DNA of 64,000 nucleotides, taken from Pomphorhynchus laevis (Eukaryota > Acanthocephala > Palaeacanthocephala > Echinorhynchida > Pomphorhynchidae). The stretch spans positions 1 to 64,000 of the forward strand of contig WNNJ02001493.1 in the NCBI GenBank assembly GCA_012934845.2, given 5' to 3'. This document shows positions 50,520 through 61,100 of this stretch, piece by piece. The notes under the pieces are model-generated. The model searched no databases and was not told the origin of the DNA. It saw nothing but the letters and a program-made list of their open reading frames with translations. How positions within the stretch are numbered: position 1 is the first letter of the stretch; every line of letters starts with the position of its first letter. The position numbers and the translations under genes are program-made.

Positions 50520-51585
50520 ATGCGGCATTTTAGTAGATGTATAAAATAAATATTCATATTCATATGGATTATCGATCTTTCAACTACACATTTTTAAAGC
50601 GAATATTTTCAATCCAATTCGGCCTAATGTTTTTTACAATTTTGCGACATTTTTTTTTAATTTTCAAAATTTTTTTGTATCGGAATATATTATCAGAATA
50701 TATTTATCAGAATATATTTTGCGACATTTGTTTTCCATTTATTTGCTAACTTCGTTTCATAATAAATGATACATTAAATTTGGGATAACATATAACATGC
50801 TTGATGACAGACTGCTCGAATAATGTTTTACAATTTGGCGACAAACTTTCGTATGTATACACAATCAAAAATGCGTGCATTTTCTAGCAATGAGATTTGC
50901 AAAATAGAACTAATTTGATCATGTAGCTTATAGTTTAGAAGGTTTATATTCTATTATTTGAATTTTGATTTAAATTTCTAAGTTGGATCTGTATAATTAT
51001 ATAAATTACTAATACTAACGAAACTAGTTAGTTCCAATTTACGAAAGTATCAAATTTGAAAACGAATTAATGTATTTACAAAATTGGGCTGCATCCTTTA
51101 ATTATCAAGGAAATTATTGCCTGGCAATCTTCAATTGAAAGGTAATAAAAAAACTAGAATAGGCTAAAACGTTAAGACAGCAGAATTATTAGTGGAAAAT
51201 AAATATGAAGAAATCAAATAATATTATCCGTATATTGTCTACAGTATCGAGGCAGTAAAATGCTCTATCCCAGCTCGTTGTCCTTATATAAATTTCAATC
51301 GTTGTAATCGCTTAATTGATTAAGCAGAGTAATATTTTGCATTTCTAAGATACTTTTACAATATCTAAATGAACGGTCCTACGAGGATCACACCCGAAAG
51401 TCCCATGCTAGATTATATATATAATTAATCAAAATAGGATATATGATTATTGGTCTCTACTAACAAAAACAAATATTAATTCTTCAATTTACGTTTCGCC
51501 TTGCGGCTTCAAAAACTCTAAAAATATGTCAAAATTTACATAAATGTCAAAATGCTAAAAAGCAAAGTTTTTACAAAAGGCTTAT
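50520..51585. other. AT-rich DNA without a recognised gene
   Basis: The ORF at 50,537-50,749 is Phe/Ile-rich and looks random. No exon chain or element was recognised. Confidence 0.45.
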
Positions 51586-51589
51586 GTGA

Positions 51590-53960
51590 CGTCCTTCTAT
51601 TTGAATGCACTGTCGCCATTTATACCTAGTTATGTCAGTGCATAATTGTTGGAGCCAATATCTTTAACGGTATTTTCGTTGCTTTTCGTCCTGCATTCCT
51701 TCTATTATTTGATAATTAAAATAGTCTTGTGTTTCATGCAGTAAAGCATGTCGTACAACTGTATCGGAATTTATTTTCTATTTTATGTGCGCGCGTCTAT
51801 TTGTCAACCTGTCTCGTAGTCCTTTGCCTGTTTCCCCCACATAGTGTGCCTTACATTGTTGGCAATTTGCTACATAGATTGATCCTTGATATGTGTAGTC
51901 ACTAGCTGTTTTTATGGAATATTTTAAACTGCACTTATGATGTAATTTTTAGGCATTATGTACACGCAACATTTACAACGTGCTTTGTTGCATTTGAAAG
52001 TTCCATTAACCGTTTCTTTTACTTTTTGTAATTTAATTATGTTAAGGATTTACCTATTTTGTTTGGGATTCTATAGTATAGCTGGTAATTATTTATGTCA
52101 GATGCAACGTTGGCATTTTTAAATAAGTTATTTAATGTTTGATTGACTGTTAATAACGATTTACAGAAATTAAAAACTATCGTTGTTCCAATCGATATTT
52201 TACTTTTTAATGATGCTTCATTGTTTCTTTTGTCTTTCAATACTGTTCTTGATAGTATATGTATGGTTCTTCTAGAATAACCTCTTTTTTGTAAATTAAC
52301 AATAATATTACGAAGTTCTTCATTTCTTGCTTCTTGATTTGAACATAGTCGTGCAATTCTGCGGGTTTCATTTTTAATCAAATTCTTTTTGACACATTTT
52401 GAATGACAACTGGATGCATGCAAATATAAGAGTTTATAATTGTACTTGATTGCATCTGTGAGCTGGAATTTTTCTGATTGTGGCACGATATTATTCTCAC
52501 AGATATTGATCTTATTTTTGATACAGCAGGACGCTAATAATCAATCTGGGTGGGTTCAAACCCAGACTGATTAGTAGCTTTCTACTGTATCAAAAATAAG
52601 ATCCATACCTGTGGGGATAATATCGTGCCACAATCAGAAAAATAAGAGTTTATGTGTTTCCTTTTTAAACAAGCAAGTATCTATCTGTTGTCTTTATATA
52701 GAAATTATTACATCTAAAAACGATACGGATCTACCAATCTCTCCTGTAAATCCCAATTGACATGTACTCTTGAATTTATTAAGAACTTCTTGTGCATGGT
52801 CCAGATTTCTACACAGACAACATATATCATCAATGTAACAGATGTATTCTATAGGTGGATTATTTAATGACGCAAGTATCCGCTTCTCAAACACGTGCAT
52901 GAACATAATTGAATATGATCGTGCCATAGGTGTGCTCATAGATGTTCCTCTTTGTTGTTGATATAATTGTCTATCGAATTCAAATATATTGGTTTTAAAA
53001 CTATTTCAATTGCATCCTTTACGAAATTTATTTTATTGTTAGGCCAATCACTGCTTCTCATACAGTAAAGTATAGCGTTTATACAAACTTCATGATCGAT
53101 AGACATACAACGACTCAACATCCATTGTAGCTAACATTGTTTCGTCGTCAATGTGGTTTTTAATAGACTCTAGTCGATGGATAAATTTATCAGAGGATTC
53201 GATATTTGATGGTACCTCTTTAACGAGAGGTTTAATAATTTTGTCGATGTATTTACTTAATAACTCAGTTATACCACCATTTGTTCTTACTAATGGACGT
53301 CCTGGAAAAGGAAATTTCTTTTTATGCACTTTTGGAAGCATATAGAAGCGTCCTGGACATGTTGTTGATAGTAATAGATTATTAAGAGCAGTTGGCTCAG
53401 GAAATTTTAGTGAAATGTGATTATTAACCATATAACAAATTTGATCACGTGCATTATACAAATCTTCCTCGTTACTTGTTTGATAATCGCTACTTTTCAA
53501 TTGCCTTAAACCTTCCGTCATATAATCTGCCTTATCCCAAATAACTGCTTCTTGTCCTTTGTCAGCTTTTTAATGATTATATCATCTTTATTCCGAAGAT
53601 CCTTAATTGCTTTCTTCAGTTCAACGCTTATATTAGCCCTTCCGATATCCGAGCATTGAAATTTTGAATACTCTTCAAACAATCCCTTACCAACGTAATT
53701 TATGGTTTCATTCTTAATGTTTACATCGTTGTGCTTCATATTGAATGCTTATTTCTTTAAACCTATGCCCAAATCATGCCGAGCAAATTTTCTAGGTGTC
53801 ACTGCAAAATTTAATCCAAGATTTAGAATATCTTTTTGATTCTTTGAGAGTTGAACTTTACTTAAATTTACGAAGTTATCATTATCGTCAGATCAAAAAT
53901 CACGATATCTAGTTTCTCGACTTAGAATTCAAGGATTACTTTATCGTTTGTAAGCATATT
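51590..53960 (-). mobile_element. PLE-B: Penelope-like element with C-terminal GIY-YIG
   Basis: Minus-strand order from high to low coordinates: N-terminal ILNLGLNFAVTPRKFARHD (near 53,780-53,840); a piece with KDLRNKDDIIIKKLTKDKKQ (53,518-53,739); RT domain FYMLPKVHKKKFPFPGRPLV and LATMDVESLY (53,090-53,521); SIDHEVCINAILYCMRSS; TPMARSYSIMFMHVFEKRIL and the catalytic YICYIDDICCL (52,694-52,939). After a foldback insertion come a helical part with LQKRGYSRRTIHILS (52,037-52,486), a zinc linker CNKARCKCC, and the GIY-YIG nuclease CKAHYVGETGKGLRDRLTNR (near 51,790-51,880). It is near full in layout but interrupted in several places, hence a fossil. Other PLEs of this type usually bear hammerheads in their terminal repeats; none was found directly at its ends. 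Confidence 0.85.
52471..52640. mobile_element. Foldback element inserted in PLE-B
   Basis: Almost entirely two inverted arms of about 80 bases, running from TTTCTGATTGTGGCACGATA to its complement at the right end, around a small GGGTTCAAACCC centre. Internal words GATACAGCAGGACGCTA and TATTTTTGATACAG are shared with the longer foldback at 61,957-62,449. It separates the RT from the C-terminal part of PLE-B and so is younger than it. Confidence 0.8.
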
Positions 53961-54338
53961 ATTGACGTATATAAGTAATTTATTCGGGATTGCAGCAAAA
54001 TTGTAGAAAATAATCAGAAAATTAATGATAATAAATAAGAAAATGATATTTAATTGTATATTTTATTATATATTAAATATAATATATGATATATATTTAT
54101 TAAATATAATACATATTCTATATCCATTAGCAGCGATGTATCAATGCTATTGGTGAACTTGTCGCTTTTGATAACTTTCTCATATTTGATTAGATTGTTG
54201 ATTAAATAAAAAGCTGTAATTTATGTTCTCAAACCTCACATAAGCCATTTTTAAGATAGTTTTTTTATAAATCATAAATTCGTTCATTTTTCAGAGTATA
54301 TTTTTTCATAAATTTTCGAAATAAGGTATCCTTGTCTA

Positions 54339-54830
54339 GATATGTGAGCAGATACGCATGCAAGCAGTTGACATTTCAGACGAACTTTCTCTGCGTCCTT
54401 GCTGATATTCCTTGCGTTTCTGGTAAATACGATCGTCACTATCGGTATGTTTAGACGCGTGTTTATTTAGGTAACTTATGTACAAATCGCGTAATGCCTT
54501 TTCACATTTATGTCGTTTGCATCGTTCTTCATTCAATTGCTTCTGACTTTGGTGTAATAACTTAATGATACTGTCAAAATTGGTAGAAATATCATCATCT
54601 TTCGTGCTTGCTAACTGTTGACCACTATCAGCGGATTTAATTTTTTGAGATGCAATTTCAGATTCTGAAATATATATCTATGCAGCATCCTTTTACTGGG
54701 TTTCGACACTTCATTTCTGACGAGCTATTAAGTTTCGACACTTTATTTATCTCTGAGGAGCTATCAGCGTCACACAGGAGATCTCCCAAAGATGAAGATT
54801 GGCTACCAAATAATGGTAATCAATCTATAT
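54339..54830 (-). CDS. Unidentified C-terminal exon(s), charged and coil-like
   Basis: A minus-strand frame from about 54,680 down to a TAG at 54,336-54,338 reads ASQKIKSADSGQQLASTKDD, then LLHQSQKQLNEERCKRHKCE and KALRDLYISYLNKHASKH; it is hydrophilic and probably helical. Acceptor-like TTTCAG and GCATAG lie at its start. A second open piece upstream (about 54,690-54,810) is Ser-rich (SSLGDLLCDADSSSEINK), but no junction with matching phase was found. It lies between PLE-B and the end of the myosin gene. The product is unknown; it could be the end of a host gene or a repeat-borne ORF. Confidence 0.35.
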
Positions 54831-55154
54831 ATGTGATCTATTATTTAATAATTACTGTATTACAATATTAACTGTGTAGGTATATTTGAAAATGGGTAAA
54901 TCAATTTCAATTGATTTCAGTAATTTCAATTGTAATTGACAGAATCACGCAATTTAAATAAACAAAAATTTTAAGTTAAGAATTTAATTTAATATTTTAA
55001 TAATTTAGTGTTATCACATTTCAACATTATCATTTTCTAAATTTTCTGTTTAAAGATTCCGTGTCATTGATCTGTAATACCGAGGAACTTGACTTTCTAT
55101 AGTTGCTATAGCATCAATCTAAATAAAAACAATTTACCAACGAACAATTTTCAT

Positions 55155-58100
55155 TTATACCGGTTCAGTGTTCAACGGAGTCCCTGTTGCAATTCCAAAA
55201 CGGCTAGCTGCCCTGTACTTGTTAATCATCTTTTCCGCACGATCTGCACGTGTCTCAGCCTTCTCAACATCTTCAGACATTGCTTTAAAACGGGCCATAC
55301 ACTGGGCTGCTTCCTCCTCTGCTTGATCTGCTTGCTTCCTAGTAAGTTTGATCTTTGTTTGAAGACCTTCATTATGCTGCATTAGTTTGTCATTATGCTC
55401 ATTTGATATTTGCAGCTAAATCAGATGAAAACAAATTTAACTCATAGAAAAACATTTGAAACATTCAAATTTGAAAAATTAAATGATATGAATTATATAT
55501 TTTACTGATGGTACATATTTTGTCTTAAATGCATCCAGAATGTGTCAGATAAACACGTTAATAAATGTGTCATTCTTTATAAATTCAGAATTTTATTGAT
55601 TTTCAATATTATATATTATATATAATATATTAAAAGTAATATAATTTATTATATTATATATTTAAAATTATATAATTTTTTGTAAAACATGTAAGCCAGA
55701 CGCGAAAGAATGACAAATGCCGTTTCGTCATCACAATGACTCATCAGTGCCAGATCTTTCTCACTACTAAATGCAGAGGAGGACTGGCAGTCCTCCTCTG
55801 CATTTGCCAGTCCTCCTCTGCATTTAGTAGTGGGAGGGATCTGACACTGATGAGTCATTGTGATGACGAAACTGTATTCGTCATTCTTTCGCGTCTAGCT
55901 TACATGTTTTACAAGAAATTCACGCGGAATGGCCTCACTCTCCTTATATAATTTTTATATAATTCTTAAATAATTCTTGGACTCATTCAGCTGGTCTGAT
56001 TTAAAGTGGGACTTTTATGCATAATCAGCTGGTGAGCTATTCTTATGCTTGGCAATTCGATGTCACAAGTTATTTTTGGTCCGTATCGGTCTAAATATGT
56101 GTATCAACTTTAGCTCGTGTCCTCGTAGATTGTCATTAGCAAACATTGTGAATAGAGGGTTTAAAACATGCTTCAGAAAGTAAAATGTCTTCCACATCAA
56201 CATCAAGCATGTCTCAATTAATGCCGTGTTAACCTCATGCATGCCTAGAATATCTAGTCTTTGCGGATAGGGAATATGACGAGCAGAAGGAACAAGATGA
56301 CTGACTCTACTGATAATGCTCTTAAGTAGAATTAAATCATCATTTGATTGCAGAAAGAATGCAGATGAAACATACAGTATAAGGAAAGAATCATCGAGGA
56401 AAACAGCAGCCTAAATGATCCAACATATATTGAACCAAGCGTTCTTCGCAGTAGTCCTAGGATCCATTGACATTTGCTTACAATATATCTTACATTTGGA
56501 CCTTATGACAAATTACTAGAGAATATGATACAATTTCACAAAACGACTTAACTTGATCCTCTTTCCTAATAATAACATCGTCTAAAGTGTCCGGACCAGA
56601 GTACATCAACTGACCTAAATACATGATATGTATTTTCAATGCTAATAATAAGGCCATGTGAATTGCGCCACGAAAGAATAAAATATATGTCCCGCTAAAG
56701 CAATATACGATCTGAAAATCCCCGAATGTCCTTATAAATCTTGTTATTATTGATACAGAGCTTTAGTCAAAATAACTGTTTTGCCCTTTAACAAAATTGT
56801 AGAATTCAATCAAATTAGCAAAAATTTAAAGGAAAACGTAAATAGTTCTCGTTCATAATATAAAAATCTTGAATTGTGGACTTATATATAGACCGGATCT
56901 CACTACTATATCTGGATGACAGTTTTATGATATGATCAATCTGTGTGATAGTCTGGTAAGCCTCGATCAATGATTATGTGATAATGTTTTTGATGACAAA
57001 CTACCAGAGAATATAATACCCAGATTCTTGACTTGATCAACCTTCCAAATAATAACATAGATTAAAGTGTACGAACCAAAGTAATTAATTCTTAACTAAT
57101 TCCTCATTATTCGAAATGAAGGTGATATAAGAACATTATAATATACAATTTAATTATATAATATTATTATATATTTATAGTATTACTTTATATTATAATA
57201 TTTTTTAATATATATTATATTATATCAGTAGTCAGAGGTAATTTATGTGTTTAAATTCTTGTATGTCTTTAACATTCTTTTCCAAGTAAATGTTTGTATC
57301 GTTATTGAATTGGTATAGATATTTTATTTTAAAATAATTAATTATTATGTAGTCAAAAAAGCTATCTACTTGACTATGAAACCGACATCTACCATTGTAT
57401 ATAATGTAGATTACATTAACTAAATTCAATTTCACAAATTAGTGTTTTTATTTATTATTTATTATTTATATTTAATTAATTATCATAAGTTGGTATACTT
57501 ATAAGTATACTTATAAGTTCAATGCACAAAAATATGTCATATTTTCTGAAATTTTACTCTTAGCATACCTGATTTTGAATATCTTTTATCCGACGTTCAC
57601 ATTTCGACAACTGTCGTCGTTGATCTTCACAAGTCATACCCATTAATGCGAAGTCACCATGCTTTTGTTGTAGCTAAATTCAATATTTGAGAATTAATGA
57701 TGAGATACACATTTACCTGGTCTTCAAGACTTTGGATGGTCGTTTTGCATGACTTCATAGCGTCTGTCTTAGCAGTTTCAGCTCTATCGGTCGCTTCAGA
57801 TAGCATTACTTCAAGGTTGCTAACTTTCAGTTCGAGTTCATTTGAATGGTCTTCTTCAATCCGAAGTTTTTCTCCGACTCTAGACAAATCCAACGTAATC
57901 TTTGAGTATTTCTCCTCTAGTACACGTAGATCACACTTTTTCTCTTCCAGATTAAGATCTGCGTTTAGCCTCAGTGTCTCAACGTGTGATATTCTACTAT
58001 TGAGTGTGTTATTTTGATTATTGAGTTCTTGATTTTCATGTTTACATCGATTAAAATCTGCTGCAAGATTTTCGATTTGCTTCAACAATGTATTTGCCGC

Positions 58101-61100
58101 GGTTTTGTGATCATCGATCTCAGCCTGAAGAGTGCGACATTTTCGGTTCGCAGATATTTCAGCTTCACGAGCCATATTTGCTATCAGAACTTCTTCTTTC
58201 AGCTGTCTTTCATATTCCTAAAAAGTACACTTAAAACTTGTTAATACGAACTTTAACCTGTGATTTGTTACTTTATTAAAAATGCTATAAGATCACACTG
58301 TAAGATCACTCTATTAGCGTTATTTAATTATTTTTTATTATATTTTGTTATAATTTAATCACATTGAATATTTATTTAATATTTATATTTATTTAATATA
58401 TTAAATTTAATATTTAATATAATTTTACAAGTTATAAATTTAATAAATTTATATTTATAATACATTAATCAAATTTAATATTTATTTAATATTTATAATA
58501 TAACCCAATTAAAATTTATAAAGATATTTTGTAAAATTACAAATAGCCATAATATTGGATTAATATGATTAATATTAATACAATATTAATATTATTAATA
58601 CCATATTAATAAATAATTAAAATGTTATTAAAAATGGTGGTCTCATAGATGCCACTAATAATTATCATTATTCAAAATTATATGTTTCTCGTAATTAGAA
58701 CTTATTTCGCATTAATTTTTAATATTAATCAAAACATTTAATATTCATAATTTATAAAATTAATAAATTAATAATTTACAATTTTAAAATTATAATATTT
58801 TATAAAAGCATGTTTAGAAATCATTATGATGAACTATAGAAGAGAAAAAAAGCAATTATGACCGCCGCTTTGTCGTAATTATAACTCACTAGTAATAGCT
58901 ATTTTTAAATATTCAGGAACAAAACGGAATAGCTGAACGACATATAGTTGAACAAAAATTATTTTGATATTTCGCTAAAAAATCTGAAGATGCTAGCGAA
59001 AGTTAAAGCCAAAGTTAAAGTTACTAGCGAAATATTAAACTAATTTTTGTTGTCGTCCAAATATACCTGATTGTTCCTGGGTATTTAAAAATTTAAAATA
59101 CAGATCAGGATAAATATATTTCTAGTAGCGGATATCATACACTGCTGGTAGCAGATTGATAACTAACGTTAGACAATGGAATTACTCTTTTTACTTTACT
59201 TGATGTCTCCACATAAGATACATAAAAAATTCGTCAACAAGTATTTGATTTTAAATATATTTAAAAGAATTTAAGTTAACATTTAATATTATTTCGATAT
59301 CAATTTAATATTGATATTTGAATATATTCAAAGTCGCCGTATACGCAAAATCCCGCAGTATTTAAATTAATGCAACTTTAAATTTTTTAAATGGCAGTCT
59401 TGTACTACATAGATTTTTGAAAAAAGTGATGTGGCGACACTACGTGCGCAGTTATTGCCCTTTTAGTCGTATTTTTTACGAATACTGGTGAGAATTCCTT
59501 GTAGTTATCAAGGACCAGTCAATGTATACTCCCAGTGTGATATTCGTATCACACTGATGAATCATTGTTAGTTTACGCAGCCGTCTACCGGTCCTCTCTG
59601 AATCCAGCAGTGGAGGTATCCGGTACTGATGAGTCTAAACAATGATGAAACTGCACAGCGTTAGGCTGTATGTTTTCTATTTCTTTCAGCTCAACCTCCC
59701 TGAAATCATAATATGCTGAAAATGAGAGTTATTAATATTACAGTAGTGATGTTGTGACACTGCCTTTTTAGTCGTATTTTTTACGCACATTGGTGAGAAT
59801 TCCTTGTAGTTATCACACGCCAGCCAATGTATACTCCCAGTGTGATATTCGTATCCCACTGATGAATCATTGTTAGTTTACGCAACCGTGTACCGTTCCT
59901 CCCTGCATCCAGCAGTGAAGGCTTCCGGTACTGATGAGTCTAAACAATGATGAAACTGCACAGCGTTAGGCTGTTTGTTTTCTGTTTTATTTCAGCTCAC
60001 CATCCCTGACGACAAATCTTAATGTTTTTATTATTACAAATAAGTTTAAAATTTAAAAATATCATAAGAATAAAAAGATAAAATAAAAAACAGTAATAAT
60101 AAAAATATTATAATAAGCATAATACGCTATTTAAAATAAATACTAAAAATATAAATAAATGATTAGATCTCAAATCTTTGACCTACAAACCACTATAAAG
60201 GTGGAATCAAACATAGCATAAAAATAAAGTGTTTCTCTCAACAATTCTAAACCTATCAAAATATATAATTGTAAGGTACAATTTTTTATTTTATCTCATT
60301 TGAAAAAATTCTTTTAAAATATATATTTTAATTAAAAAATATAAAAATTAATTATATTATAAAAATAATAGAATTATAATAATAAATATATTTAAAAAAA
60401 TTATTTGTAATCATTATTATACAATTATTCATTAAATGAGTTAAAAAGTTATATATTTTTTCATTTTACAAGTGTTTCAAGTATAAAGTGTTCTACAAAT
60501 TACTGTGGAGTCAATTAACTTTTGTCATAATTAAAATGTCACCTCAAATTTTTCTCTATCTTGTTCAAGCATAATATTAAGATCTTTAATTTCATCCATT
60601 TTATGCTCTAACTCAACGGTCATCTCTGTAATTTCGGATTGTAAATGATCTCTTTGAGCAAGTATTTCTCTTTTTGCCATTCTTTCAGAATCCAAACAAA
60701 GCTGTAATCCATCAAGTTGACGCTCAATTTGCCGTCTTTGCGCATATTAAAAATATTGTTTTTAAATAGAAAGAAATTATCATAACATACTTTGCTGAAA
60801 GTAAGTCTTCTTCTTGTTCTTTCAAAGCAGCAATATGTTCTAATTCAAGCGCACTTTTGTCTGCCTCCAGACGCCTGACCTTTGATTCAGCTTCATCTTT
60901 TGCCGACAATGCATCATCAACATTTAACCTTAATTCCTCTTTTTCTTTTTCAATACGCTTCCTCTCAACCTCAAAATCAAGCGCATTACGTGCGTTATCA
61001 GATATCTGGGTCATCAGTGACTTTATTTCCTCTTGATTTTACATAAAAATAAGAAAATTTACAACATTTTCAAACTATAATTTCCGCAAAAGATTTTTTT

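Larger units (their letters stand above)
55680..55914. mobile_element. Inverted pair of hammerhead elements in the last myosin intron
   Basis: Arms of about 110 bases run from TGTAAAACATGTAAGC to its complement. They share ACGCGAAAGAATGAC, TTTCGTCATCACAATGACTC and ACTACTAAATGCAGAGGAGG. The centre has a partly repeated CCTCCTCTGCATTTGCCAG. The arms differ at few positions. They are related to 49,500-49,840 by the ribozyme part only. Confidence 0.85.
59454..60015 (+). mobile_element. Tandem pair of ~250-bp hammerhead elements (retrozyme-like)
   Basis: Two direct copies, from 59,465 and 59,770 (305 bp apart), share AGTCGTATTTTTTACG, GTGAGAATTCCTTGTAGTT, ATGTATACTCCCAGTGTGAT and AACTGCACAGCGTTAGGCTG. 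Each has a hairpin with a TTCG loop, then one degenerate and one good CTGATGA core. Tandem short units with hammerheads and no coding capacity is the layout of retrozymes; PLE terminal repeats are the alternative. They lie in a myosin intron, opposite to the gene's strand. Confidence 0.8.

Noticed and set aside
51370-51410. Possible hammerhead around GGTCCTACGAGGATC and CGAAAGTCC
   Set aside because: The CTGATGA core is absent and the stems do not fit.
57697-58017. Plus-strand 106-residue ORF rich in Ser
   Set aside because: Shadow of the 501-base myosin exon on the minus strand.
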